The notes beneath the pieces are model-generated. The model was not told the DNA's origin. It saw only the letters and a list, made by a program, of their open reading frames with translations, and made no database searches. The position numbers and the translations under genes were made by a program. A stretch of DNA of 64,000 nucleotides from Prorocentrum cordatum. Its lineage: Eukaryota > Sar > Dinophyceae > Prorocentrales > Prorocentraceae. Position 1 is the first letter of the stretch. Each line of letters starts with the position of its first letter. Location: assembly GCA_963575745.1 (NCBI GenBank), contig CAUYUJ010008524.1, forward strand, positions 107,670-171,669, written 5' to 3'. Shown here piece after piece: positions 43,687-55,181 of the stretch.

Positions 43687-46175
43687 CTAGTTCGAACCGA
43701 AGCCCTTTGTCCAGAAAGTGCATCGAGCTCTTGAATTCCTAAACCCTCTGCCCGAGACAACCCTCGAATACGGGCATGCCGACGGGGGTCGAGCAATGGG
43801 CAGGGGCAGAACATTAATCTGCCGACATTTGATTGGCCCTCGAACCTTGACCGAAAAGTCTGGGTCGAGGCAACACGCGGGCTCGTGCCAGAATTCGTTC
43901 AGCATTTCCAGCTTGCGAGTGTCGTCGGCACGCGGGTCCACAATCAATGTGAGGCGGTATGGCCACGTGCGAAAACGAGTGATGAATCGCCAGTGCAACT
44001 GGCAGAGTATGCAATGCAATAAACGACGGAACTCCTCGACCAACGCCGCCTCCCTGTCGTCTGTAGTGCAATAAATATCAAACACAACCGAGAGGTAAGT
44101 CTCCTCCACTGGGCGGGTCAACAGCGACGACAAAGCGCCGAAGCATTTCTCGAAAGGGTTCAGTCGATCATGCTGCAAATCTAGAATGCCATTTTGACGA
44201 ATGTCCAACCATTGCACATGCTGCATCAACCATTCAAGAGGTTCAACTGCGAAAACGATCAACGACCGTGAAGACAAACGGGCCTTGTCATTCATATACA
44301 ACTTGGCGCGCCATACTTTCCTCTGCAGCATCCTTCTGAAATCCTCCTCCTCGTCAATATCAGCACCACTCTGCCACGTCTGAAACGCCTTGGCCAGAAC
44401 TCTCCCCAGAATTCCATGGATCATGTCGCCGCACACCTGTTCGCTCATAGACATTGTATAAGAAGAAAAACAAATTGAAACTGTAATGAATACAAACAAA
44501 ATACAAAGTAATTGGCAAAAAAAAATATTTAGTAAAGGAAAAAACAAAAGAGATATTAAAATATTAGTAAATTAGTAATAACATTGAGAATATTGTAAAA
44601 AGCTGTTGTCCCCCCAAAACGGCCCGTGCTCGGCGTCTGAGACGCGAAACCGTGGATCAAACCACCAGACAAGATAGCTGTGATATAATTTTCCCGTGCG
44701 TCGGCCTCGCTCTCGCAACACCCATCCCCACTACAAAAATGAACCAACTGCGACTCAGCAGGGTTGGAGTTGATGTACTTCAAGATTGCGTCTACGCCTT
44801 GCCGCCGCCTCCGTCGGCATCTGTCGTCGTCTTCGCAGTCAGCGTCCAAATCCTCAGGCTCAGATTGCACCGATGCCCCGGGCTCCCCCGGCGCAGAAAG
44901 ATTAAAACCACCAGTAAAACCTCGCCGAAGAAGGGTGTGCTCCAGTATAGATTTTGTTCGATTGCGCCATGTTGGGTCAGGCGGCGGCCCTGGCACGATG
45001 CGCAGACCTCCAGGTGCTTCCACGATGTCGCGAAGCGCCTTCGACAATGCATTGCTGAAGCCAGGCTGGCGCACGACCACATGCACGGCGTGAACGTCAC
45101 CGACGAGGGACTTCATAGTCGTAGCCTTCTCGAGCACCCGCTGGCAAAGATGGGCCGAACACCCGTGGGTCGTCGCCAAAACATTGCTTGGCAATGACGA
45201 ATGCGTAAAGGCCCTTTTTCTGATATTCGTTGCCGCGTTGTCTGGAACCTCCGATAGAGTGATTACTCCAAACTGATTTGACAACTCTACCACAGCAGCG
45301 GTACTGGCCTCAGGTAGTGTCGACTCCAATGCATTATACAACGTCGACGAATTTGCTCTCCCGAGAACCACGGGCGGCATCAACGCCTGGCGTGACTCAG
45401 AATGACCCGACGCATCCGCAATATGTGCCTCCAAAGTGTGGCCTAATATTTCTAGCATCCCTTTCCGCGGAGTACTCCGTGGAAACATCCGATGGTATCC
45501 GTTCCAATCTACAGAGCGGTAACCACTCCTCCTCGTGGGATCAGGAACAAAATACCTTGCCACAGGTGCCAGTGATTGCGCATGGTTGCCAAATTGCATG
45601 ACCACTGGCGTTGCATCATAGTGCCGATCGATGTGCAACGCATGGTCCGAAGCTGCGGTTCGCAACCATTGGGAAAAAACGCATCTCGACTCCACAACAA
45701 CAGCCCGGGCCAACGGGATCAACGCATCAATGCCTCGGTGGGATTCCCCAACGCAGTTCTGCCCGTTCCCTGGCTTAACAAGGTGCCCGCCAACTTGCCG
45801 CCAGCCCAACTTCATTGCGCCTTCGGGATGCCACGTTTCAGGGTGACGGTTCAGCGGCCCCCCAATGCGATCGCCGGCGTGCAAGCCGAATTCATCATTC
45901 CACGCTTTCATCAGGGCGTGGCTTTCCTCTGACTTCTTATGCACGTCACCTTCACATGCTTTCAATTTCTTGGCATCCCTGGCAATTCGAGTGTGGCCCG
46001 CAGAATTTGGCTGGGTTCCTTGCGGCAGCGCCTGCCACCTGTGAGCGCGGGCAGCCCTCGGCGGCAGCGCCTGGAACGCAGCTGCGAAATTCACTGGCGC
46101 CTCCTCGCCATCTCTGGCCCCAAGGCCAACGCCGACGCGACGAAACCCTGCGGCGATGCTAGCGGGATCGCCCAT
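43687..46175 (-). CDS. Two-exon gene, possible hAT-like transposase core
   Basis: Exon A runs from an ATG at 46175 to about 44600; exon B runs from about 44460 to 43687. The intron of about 140 nt is AT-rich with pyrimidine runs; exact sites are unresolved. Residues ~312-317 read DNAATN, followed by HGCSAHLCQRVLEK (~337-350). A D-x-A-x-N box followed by C-x2-H recalls hAT and related RNase H-fold transposases. Next come GDVHAVHVVV, an acidic/Arg-rich linker, and a Cys cluster HFCSGDGCCE (~479-488) followed by a Gly/aromatic segment, a layout I associate with a multicopy dinoflagellate family. Exon B continues with helical sequence and EPACCLDPDFSVKVRG. Catalytic acidic residues are not all identified, so the transposase reading is inference. 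Confidence 0.55.
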
Positions 46176-46179
46176 CACC

Positions 46180-46192
46180 CTTGAGCAAAGAA
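46180..46192 (-). promoter_or_regulatory. Possible relic of the spliced leader just upstream of the start codon
   Basis: On the minus strand, five bases before the ATG at 46175, the sequence reads TTCTTTGCTCAAG. The end of the dinoflagellate spliced leader is TTTTGGCTCAAG. Relic leaders mark genes that re-entered the genome from mRNA. The match is short and imperfect. Confidence 0.25.
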
Positions 46193-46726
46193 CACGGTGA
46201 AAAAGGGAGCGCCGTCCCTCGCTACCCAGTGCTACCGCTGCGTCCCTGCCCCCCGCCCCTCGCCCCCCTGCCCTTCCAATCCATCCATCTTTCCAAGTTG
46301 TTTTACCGCCCCTCCCTTCCTCTCCCGTTTCCCTGGCCCCTGCCGCACGGTCCGCCCTTCCTGTTTCTTCTCTCCTCTCCCCCCCCTCCCCTCCTGCAGT
46401 CTCCGCCCCGCCGATCGGCGGACATGCGTTGAACTGAATGCGTCTGCCCCAATTTGCCATCTTCGCTATACAACGCATCCAATAATCCCTGGACGGCCAC
46501 AGCTGCAACCGATTTGGGATCGACGCTGCGCGCGCACGCGCTACATGGCGGGAGAATCCGCTATGCTGGCATATCCAGCACGCCCCGATGGGAAACTTGC
46601 CTGGAGTGTGATGTCTGACCCTTTGGACTTTCAGAGCCCGCGGTTTCGCGAAGTCGAACCGCAAGGGTCCGCCAACCAATTTGGAATCGAAGAATATCCC
46701 CTGGGTGCTGCGTAGTTCGGAATTCC

Positions 46727-46872
46727 TGAATCAGCTTTTCTTTTATTTCTGAACGTCTGAATCCTGACCTGGCTATTTCTGAATTTCTGAATCCTGAATT
46801 CTTTAGTTCTGAATTTCTGAATCCTGAATTCTTTAATTCTGAATTCCTGAATCCTGAATTTGTTAATTCTGT
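46727..46872. repeat. AT-rich minisatellite (TTCAGAAATT family, reverse orientation)
   Basis: About five units of ~30 bp built on tctgaatttctgaatcctga and attcttta. Reverse-complement relative of the array at 24384-24505. Confidence 0.8.
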
Positions 46873-47062
46873 TTTTTTTTCTTTTCCAGTTTAGAAGAAC
46901 AGACCTCTGGGCGACAGGACGGGATCGTGCAACATATAGCATGCGCGAGGAGCTCATCGGGGGAGGATGATGAGTGAGAACAGCCTCGTGAGGAAAATGG
47001 TGAGAGAATGGGCGAGGAAAATGAAGATCGGGAGGAATCGGCGGCCTCGGGCTTGTCGAATC

Positions 47063-47065
<3 letters not shown>

Positions 47066-47115
<50 letters not shown>

Positions 47116-47136
47116 GGGGGGGGGGGGGGGGGGGGT
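47066..47136. repeat. Poly-G tract, ~70 nt
   Basis: Pure G apart from one T. Same strand as the other long tracts. Confidence 0.9.
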
Positions 47137-47398
47137 CAAGGGGAAGCGCCACCGCCCCCCTAACCGCCCCCCCAACGCGTTCCTCCACCGCCCACCTCCA
47201 GGATCGTGCCACATCTATCACCCATCGCCAATGCCGTCGCTTCCCGGCGCTGCTGCAAATTATGCTGCTGCTGCTCCTCCTCCAGGCCCCCCGTCCTCAT
47301 GGTTATCCCCATCCCCATCCTTCCCCTACCCCCCCATCCTGCCCCCCCCTTCCCAACTCCGCATTCTCGCCCCCCTCCCTCTCCCCCCATCGCAGCAC

Positions 47399-47704
47399 GA
47401 AGAAGGACAGATAAAGGCGCTGACCGATCAAGTACGTCGCGATCGCCTTCTGGCTGGCAACGCTGGCGCACGCGCGCTCGGCCGTGCCCGCTGGAAACTC
47501 GCGGGTGCCGGCCTTCTCGTAGACCGCCATCGTCCGCGCAGCCTCGATGTCGGACAAGTGCTTGACCGCGCGGTCGAACATCTTGTCCTCCGTCATCTGC
47601 TGGGCCATGGCGGAGCTCACCCGCGACCTCCCCCTGCCGATGCCGCCGATCTCCTCGACGCCCTTGGCAACCATCACCTCCGCGGAGTCGATCTTGTCGC
47701 TGTG
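47399..47704 (-). CDS. Putative coding exon A of an unidentified gene
   Basis: Begins after ccatcag (acceptor) and may end before GTGCTG (47398), 102 codons in phase 0. Reads KIDSAEVMVAKGVEEIGG, then KMFDRAVKHLSDIEAARTMA and ERACASVASQKAIATYLI: helical, non-repetitive, unlike the flanking repeats. An ATG at 47812 in the same frame would add a signal-peptide-like start (MSWRFAVLFFSAVCMSSVAD), but that part may be intron. No family recognised. Confidence 0.45.
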
Positions 47705-48232
47705 CTGATGGCATGTGTAAAAAACGTGACCACACGTGTGCGAACACTGCGAGTCCGCCACCGACGACATGCACACCGCGGAGAAGAATAACACCGCGAA
47801 GCGCCACGACATGAGACGAGACGCGAACCCGCGACGCAACAAACGACAGACGAAAGTAAGAGACACAACGGACAAAACTATCAAACTCCACGCAACTACT
47901 CCTCGCCATGAACGCCCCGACTCCGATCGTCCTGACCGCCATCGTTACCGCCATCGCCTTCCTCATCGCGTGCATCGCCATCGCTGTCATCATCGTCGAA
48001 TTTACTCTCACCGTCGCGGGCGGAGGAGGAGTAGGAAAAAAGGAGGAAGAGGGGGGGCGAGGTGGAGAAGGACGTCCTCGTCGCGGACGCCGCCGACACC
48101 GCCAACAAAGAGAGAAGGCGAGGAAGCGAATTGGAGGAAAGCAATTTGGCGGAGGAGGAGGAGGAGGAACTCGGAGGAGGGAGAAGCACGCGACAAATGC
48201 AACAATCAAGCGGAACAACGGAAACAAAAATC

Positions 48233-48316
48233 CTTCAGCAACTCATCGACGATCCCCTTGACCTTCTGCAGGCGCTTCACGAGGATCTCGCGCTGCGGCC
48301 CGTCGCCCTTGGGGCC
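48233..48316 (-). CDS. Putative 84-bp coding exon B
   Basis: 28 codons, phase 0 at both ends. Acceptor CAGCCAG|GGC and donor AAG|GATTTT (GA type). The peptide is a basic amphipathic helix (QREILVKRLQKVKGIVDELL). May belong to the same gene as 47399-47704. Confidence 0.45.
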
Positions 48317-48402
48317 CTGGCTGCACGCGTGATGTAAGAAAGCCATGCCCCCCACCATCACCCCTGGCCCCCCCCCTCCTTCTACCCCAGACACCTCATA
48401 TG

Positions 48403-48520
48403 GCGCTGATTCCCTCCACATGCACATCCACCCGCCCATCCACTAGCGGCGGCTCCTTGCCCACCAGCATGGCCGCGAGGGCCCGATGGGCGGGCGTCGC
48501 CGCCGCCGCGGCGGCCTTGG
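48403..48520 (-). CDS. Putative coding exon C
   Basis: Frame reads ATPAHRALAAMLVGKEPPLV, then DGRVDVHVEGISAI, preceded by an alanine run; an in-frame stop follows at 48403. Boundaries are uncertain; a donor may lie at CTA|GTGGAT. Judged coding by composition only. Confidence 0.3.
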
Positions 48521-48639
48521 GCGCCATCGCCCCAGGCCGAGGCGAGCGCGAGGAGGTTGGGCCCGAGCCTCCTCGGAGGCCCCGCTGAAGCCAAAGGGGC
48601 CGCGGGACGACGCGAAGCGTCGCAGCAGCGCAGCGCAGC

Positions 48640-48875
48640 GCCAGACGCAACGCAACGCAACGCAACGCAACGCAAGGCAACGCACCGCAAAGCAACGCCG
48701 AGGCAACGCACCGCAAAGGCAACGCAAAGGCAACGCGAAGGCAACGCAAAGGCAACGCAACGCAACGCAACGCAAAGGCATAGCAAGGCAACGCAACGCA
48801 ATGCAACGCAACGCCCAACGCAACGCAACGCAACGCCCAAGGCAACGCAACGCAACGCAACGCAAAGCCCAACCC
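48640..48875. repeat. (GCAAC)n-type pentamer microsatellite
   Basis: Imperfect array of acgca/gcaac pentamers with aaggc interruptions, about 235 bp. Gives meaningless repetitive frames on both strands. Confidence 0.9.
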
Positions 48876-48879
48876 ACAG

Positions 48880-50855
48880 AGCACCTAGCGGCGGCGCCCA
48901 CAGCTCTGGGCACGCATGGGCATGGGCGACAGTCGGGGCCCCAGGTGCTATCATCGGGGGGGGGGGGGAGGGGGGGATATCCTGCAGTGAGATTTGAGCA
49001 GAAAGGCCGAAGCCGGAGCGGCGGGGGGACAGCGCCACCACACGACGAGGCCAAAGATGAACCGCGAATTGCGCGGGATGAAAAAGGCCGAGCGGAGACA
49101 GAACAGCCGCCGCCCGGCAAGGGGCCGAAGCCAGGCACCGCAGGGGGGGGGGGGGGGCGCCCCGACCCTGCGGGCCGCCCGGTGGCGCGGGACACGCGCC
49201 CCAGGGGTGGGAACAACAACGGCTGGCCGAAGGCCGGTATTGGACAGGTGGACTGATGCCCCCGCAGCAGCCCACAAGTCAGTATTGCCAGCAATCCCAC
49301 AGCTCAAGCCCCAAAGGCGGGGAGCGGTGGGGGCTGGGCAGAAGAGGCACCAGGGGCGGAACACGGCGGCCACCGTGGGAACGCAGTGGCGCGCCAGGGG
49401 CGAGACGCAGGTGAGACAAGTGGGCCACAGCCACGTAGTGTCCCTCGTGCCACCAAAGTTAGCAAACCCGGGGCCCGCTCCCAGAGGGACGGAACGACGG
49501 GGGCTGGGCAGGAGGTGGTCCCAGAGAGGGAGCACTGCCTGCAAGTCGGGCTCCGGCTGCAGCTGATGCTGCGACTGTCCGGCCCGCATAGGCGAGGCCG
49601 CGTGTCGGGGCCCAACGCCAAATTCCTGTCAAACAAATGTCGGAGGTCGAGCCAGAGAGGGCGAGTGACCACAGCCCACAATGTGAATGAAGTTCTGATT
49701 CAACTGGCCTAACGGGCCCCAATGGATAGCGATAGTAGCGAAACACGTTCCGGGATGGCCTTGCGGGCCCCGTTTGACTCTGAGCTGGTGGGGGTACTTT
49801 TTTGCTTCGCGGCTCCAAGGCGAGGGACATGGAGCGGGCACAACGCCCGGGGCGCGGCACGATGTAAATTGGCGCGAGATTGCCGCAGACTCCAGCGGAC
49901 AACACACGCAGCGGCGCATGCACATGCCAGGGACAAAATGGCCCTCACTGGGACGCAACACAGCGTCGGCTGGTGACCGGCCCAGACATCCCGGCTGGTG
50001 GGGAAGCAAAAAGCGCGGCAACCGGCAGCGGAACGGGGGGGAGAAGTCGCCCTTGCGGCGCCAAGCTCCAGCCGAACCGCACTCGGAAACGAGGCCAAGA
50101 CGGACAGCGGGGCAGTGTGTGAAACTCGCAGGCAGTACGCGGGTCCGAATGGCCAATGACCAGGCGAAGCCCACGTGCGTGCACAAAGGACCAGGCCGTC
50201 CATGACCTCGGAAAAAGAGGGGGGTGAGCGCGAGCGAGAGCGACTCACTCAGACTCGCTGCAGCACCACAGGTAAACGATGGTGCGGCGAAAGAGGCCTG
50301 ACACACCAAAGCTCACTGGAGCTGAGGTGTGGCTGATCCGCGTCAGAGCGCCATCCAGCACAGGAAGACCACTGGTGTGCGCTCACGAGGCTGAGCCACC
50401 TCCAGCCGGTAGCCAGTGCATGCACATCGTATCCGACTCACGCAGTTCGGGGGCACAACGATGCAATGTACTGACGAGGGCTGGTGGTTGAGGCTGCGCC
50501 GACAAGAGAAACGACCACGAACTGCAGAAGGCTGAACCACTCAAAGCAGGGCCACTCACTTTGACGAAGCCTATCACCAGGCGTATGGCTGACAGTCGCA
50601 CCCACTCTTCCTGCCACGCTGCCCGTGCAGAAGCCGAATATCCCGACGCCGGTGGGGAAACGATGGCTGGCGGCTACCGAGTTGCTGGGCCGTACCGTGC
50701 GTAGGCGGCGTGCTGACGGCTGGCCAAGACGTCCTTGTGATAGAACCTTGGCCGGGTCGGCGACGAACCAGGGCGGATCTCAGGGCAGGAGGGGGGAGCA
50801 GCCGAAGCGTGTAGAATTCCTTAGGAGACTGTGCAAAACTTGCGCTCCCCTGGCA
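48880..50855. other. No supported gene
   Basis: GC-rich DNA with long frames in several registers but no motif I trust. G runs at 48957-48973 and 49142-49157. Confidence 0.45.
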
Positions 50856-50859
50856 AGAG

Positions 50860-51345
50860 TCCTTCGTAGATCACACCAGATGCCCCAGTCTCTTGATTAT
50901 ATCACCAGACTCGCGCTCGCCAAGCCAGAATAAATTGCAAATGGCACCAGATGCGCGCCCCCAATGACGCAATCCTTTATAAGTTGCACCAGGTTCGCTC
51001 TCACAAAGCCACGACCCCTTCTGAATTAAACGAGGCTCGCGCACGCGAGACCAACCCCTAGTAACTTACTACTTGTTCGCCCTTCCGAGGCCACAATCCA
51101 AGTAAATCACACCAAGCTCGCGCTCTCCAAGCCACGCCACAATCCCTCGCGCATTACTCACAATTCGCTCTCCACACACTACGGCTGGACTCGCGCTCCC
51201 CACGCCACACACACACGTAAAGTACACCAGGCCACAATCCAGAACAACTTACACCAGGCTCCCGCTCCAAACAAGATTCCCTCGCAAACAAATACGGATT
51301 CGCGCTCTCGAGGCTATAAAATCTTGTAAATGACAACATGTGTGA
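50860..51345. repeat. Degenerate ~55-bp tandem array
   Basis: Roughly nine diverged units share a core like caccaggctcgcgctctcc followed by aagccac...aatcc and a T/A-rich spacer (gtaaat). Visible only on alignment by eye; no unit pair is identical. Confidence 0.55.
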
Positions 51346-51944
51346 GCCTTGGAAGCCAGTCACTGGTGAATCACTACGCGTTGGCAGTCCCGAGGCCACG
51401 AAGCCACCCCACGGAGGCTGCCCCAAAGTGCCGGCCCCTGTTCCAAAGCAGACAAGACTTGCATTCCATGTGTCGCGGTATGTGCTCCCTCGGTTCCTGA
51501 AGCGTCAGCACGGGGATCGAGGCTATGAACCCTTGTAAACAGCTAGGCGCGCGAGCTCTCGAGGCCTAACACGTATGAAAATTACCCTGAGAGCGCGCAG
51601 CTAGCAAATAGCCCAATTCAATTGACAATTCGCAAATATAACAACAAGACAACCAGCCGAGTTGCCAGCCAGCCAGCCGACAAGAAAAAACAACATATCA
51701 CCCAAGCGTGGCCCTGCAAACACGCTGGGGAGGAGGGCGGTGGCAGAGGGCGAAGCCCTTCAGATCCGGCCGCTCAAGCCGACAGAGTTGTCCGCCGCGC
51801 CCCGACGAGGCCTGGCGAGGGAGAAGTGGTGCCCCCCCCCCCCAAGCCCCAACGAGGCCCCTCGCGAGCCACAGGCCGGCATGGTGCACCCCTTGTGGCC
51901 ACCGGTCCTCGCATCCCCCACCACCCTCCACCTGCCGCCGCCCG

Positions 51945-52070
51945 TGCCCCCTCGAGGGCAAGGGGCTCGGCCGCCCGCCTCGAGAGCCCCCGGCTCAGCG
52001 ACTGCGCCAGCGCGTCGCGCGAGCCCTGCAGCTCGTAGGCCAGCGCGCCCGCGTCCCAGATGCCAACCAA
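51945..52070 (-). CDS. Putative coding exon D
   Basis: Frame reads GIWDAGALAYELQGSRDALA, then QSLSRGLSRRAAEPLALEGA. A possible donor GCAG|GTGGAG lies near 51947. The upstream side runs into a C run and the CGT array, so the acceptor is unclear. No family recognised. Confidence 0.35.
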
Positions 52071-52084
52071 GGCGGCGGGGGGGG

Positions 52085-52380
52085 CGGAAGACCTCGTCAA
52101 CCTCGTCGTCGTTGTCGGCGTCGTCATCGTCGGCGTCGTTGGTCGGGGTCGTCCTCGTCCTCGTCCTCGTCGTGGTCGTGGTCGTGGGTCGTCGTCGCAT
52201 CGTTGCGTCGTCGTCGTGGTCGTCGTCGTCGCCGACGTCGACATCATCGTTGTCCTCGTCCTCGTCCTCGTCGTGGTCGTCGTCGTAGTCCTAATCCTCG
52301 TCCTCGTCCTCGTCGTCGTCGTCTCCCTCGTCGTCTTCGTCGTCGTCGTTGGTTCCCGAAGTTTTGACAGCCTCGGGATG
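52085..52380. repeat. (CGT)n-type trinucleotide array
   Basis: Imperfect CGT/CCT triplets, ~295 bp. Confidence 0.9.
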
Positions 52381-52384
52381 CTGT

Positions 52385-52690
52385 CCAGCAGCGGCCGGGG
52401 CGCTGCTGCGGCGGCGAGCGGCGCGGCGCTGCGCGGCGTCGGGCGCGGCGCGCGGCCTGCGGCGGCGCGCGCGCGACGCGGCGCGACGCGCGACGGCGGC
52501 CGCGCAGCGAGCGGCGCTGCGGGCGCGGCGGCATCGCGCGAGCGGCGCCGCGCTCGGCGGCGGCGCACTGCCCCGCGCCGCGGCGGCGCGCGGCGCCGGC
52601 GCGCGGCTGGCCGCGGCGGGTGCGCGGCGCCGCGGCGCGTTAGGCGCGTTGCGCGCGGCGAGGCAGCCGGCGCCTCGCCAAGAGCGCCCT
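52385..52690. other. Extremely GC-rich, CpG-dense island
   Basis: About 90% G+C, made almost entirely of gcg/cgg/ggc words with hardly any T or A. Frames are open everywhere because stop codons are rare, so no protein is claimed. Confidence 0.8.
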
Positions 52691-53254
52691 GGGGGTGCCT
52701 GGATTGTCCAGAGCGGCCGCCGCAGACCCGAGCCATATCCCGAAAACACGATCCCCTCGCGTCGTTGCAGGAGTCACGGAGGGGGGGGGGAGGGGGGAGG
52801 GGGGATGCGGAAAGGGTGCAGGGGGGAGGCGAGGCGAGACGAGGCGAGCGCGGGGTACCGCCGGCGGCGGGGCCCTTCGGGGCCTGCGCGGCGGGGCTGG
52901 AGCCGTCAATGCACGTATTCCGTGTTTCAGTGATCTGAACGAGTACGCAATAGATATCTACCATTCGTCGGTTGCACGTGTGCTTGCCACCAATCCCCGT
53001 CAGTGCTGTATGTGGCGGAGGTACAGAATGCACGCTGTACCGTCGATGTCGTAAGCTGGATGGCGAATCGATCTCGACTGGTGTCTCGACTGTTGGGTGT
53101 CGAAATTGGGAGCCGCGACTCTGACGGCTGGGACCCGAGGTCGTGAGGTGGAGGTCGAGCGTTGCATATGCCGAATTGGATCGACGGCTTGACTTGGGAG
53201 CTGGGAGACGGAATGTCCACTACACTTGGGGTGGTCTGGGCTTGAGGCCGCCGA

Positions 53255-53877
53255 CACCGACAACGCCGGCGCCGACGCCGACAGCGCCGACGTCGACGCC
53301 GTCTACGACGGCGAAACGACGACGACGACGTCGCCGACAACGATGGCGACGGTGACGCCAACGTGGACGACGATGACGCCGACAACGCCGACGACGACGA
53401 CGACCACGACGACGACGACGACGACGACAACGGCGGCGGCGGCAGACACGATGACGTCGACGCCGACGCCGACGCCGACGCCGACGACACCGACGCCGAC
53501 GTCGACACCGCCTACGGCGACGCCGACGACGACGACACCGACGTCGACGCCGCCGCCGACGCCAACGGCGACGCCGTCTACGACGGCATCCACGACGGCG
53601 ACTACAAAGACCACGACGATGACTACGACGACGCCGCCGCCACCGCCACCGCCGACGACGACGAAGATGACGACGACGACAACGACGACGACGGCGGCGG
53701 CGGCGGCGGCGGCAGCGGACACGACGACGACGTCGACGCCGCCGCCGACGCCGACGCCGACGCCGTCGCTGTCTACGACGGGGCCGACGCCGAGGACAAC
53801 GACGACGACAACGACGACGACGACGATGGCGACGGTGACGCGGACGGTATCCACGACGAAGACGACGCCGCCGCCGC

Positions 53878-53909
<32 letters not shown>

Positions 53910-53965
53910 CCGCCGTCGACAACGACGACGACGAGGACGACAACAACGTCGAAGATGACGGTGGC
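53255..53965. repeat. (GAC)n-type trinucleotide array, ~700 bp
   Basis: Imperfect gac/gcc/gat triplets. Open in every frame: poly-Asp, poly-Thr or poly-Arg on one strand or the other. Treated as non-coding. Confidence 0.9.
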
Positions 53966-53979
53966 GGCGGCGGCGGCGA

Positions 53980-54060
53980 CGCGCGCCAGCTGGCCCCACA
54001 GGCTCTCGTCGGCGGGCGAGCGCCTGCTCCTCGCTTCGGGAGGAGTGAGGCAGGGAGAGG
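53980..54060 (-). CDS. Putative coding exon E (weak)
   Basis: Short segment SRRSPADESLWGQLARV between repeats, in a frame consistent with a minus-strand exon. Evidence is composition only. Confidence 0.2.
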
Positions 54061-54065
54061 AGGGA

Positions 54066-55180
54066 GGGATGGAGGGGAGCAGGGGGAGATGGGGGAGGAC
54101 GCGGAGGGGGAGGACGAGGGAGAGAGGAAGAGAGGAGGGAGGACAGGGCGAGCAGGAGGGGCCAAGGCAGGAAGAAGAGGGGAGGGAGGAGGGAGGGACC
54201 ACTCCCCTCCTGCACTTGTCGCACCGGCGCGGCTTTCTTGTCGTTGTCGTCCCCTTCGTTTCCCCTCCCCCGCCTTCCGCTGGTCATCCTGCTCCTCCCG
54301 CTCATCCTCTCCTCCTGCTGCAATTCCTCTTCACCCCCGTCCTCCCCCCTTATGATCAACGTCTTCCTGTTCGTCATCCTGCACATCCGCCGCATCCTCC
54401 TCCTGCAATGCACACAACTCCCATTCTCATGGATGGGATCATTTTTGGTGCCCCAGATCCGCTATGAGACCCGTTGACGGATAGAGAAAATCAGCGCAAC
54501 GGGAAGGGATGGGAAGAATGGTGGGATGTCAGATGTGGCGCGGGGATACCTAGCCTGCACATCTCCCTCTCCCCTCCAAATCCCTTACCAACCCGTCCGT
54601 CCATCCATCCCTCTCTCCCCCTTACTGCATTACCCGCTCCCCCTCCTGATCCACCCCTGCGTTCCTTTCCCTCTCCTACTCTCTGCCCTGTCCTCCCCTA
54701 TCACTGGCCTCACATCTCTCCCTCCAATCTCCCCATCGCCTCCCACTCCCATCCTTGTCATTAAACTTCCCCCTATCATCCCTCTCCTGCTCCTCCCATC
54801 GTCGACCTCCTCATCCTCATCCTCTTCCTGCTCCCCATCCCCATCCCCCTCCTTGTCCTCATCCACCTCCGTTCCAACTAACCCTCCAGCTGCACTTCGC
54901 TCCCCCTCCCATACGCCCCCTCCCCTTTTGCCCTCCCCCGTCCCTCCCCCCTCACCTGACCTCTCCTCGTCCCCAAACTGCCCTCCACATCCTGCCCACC
55001 CCCTCCCTCTCCCTCTTCCCCCTGCCACCCCAGGGAGGAGGGACAGAAGGCGAAGGAGGCGGAGGAGGACGATGACGGCGACCAATATCACGGCGACGGC
55101 GAAATCGACGACGACGAAAGCCACCACCACCGTCCGACCGATCGACCAACACGACGACGTGCGGCGGCGACGACTCGCCG
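54066..55180. other. G-rich then C/T-rich non-coding DNA
   Basis: 54,040-54,200 is AGG-rich. 54,540-55,030 is strongly C/T-rich with CTCC words. No gene seen. Confidence 0.5.
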
Positions 55181-55181
55181 C

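Noticed and set aside
52060-52938. Long plus- and minus-strand frames through the GC island
   Set aside because: Stop codons are nearly impossible in this composition; no protein features.
53226-54467. Very long open frames on both strands (poly-Asp, poly-Thr, poly-Arg)
   Set aside because: Translation of an imperfect GAC array; open in all frames.
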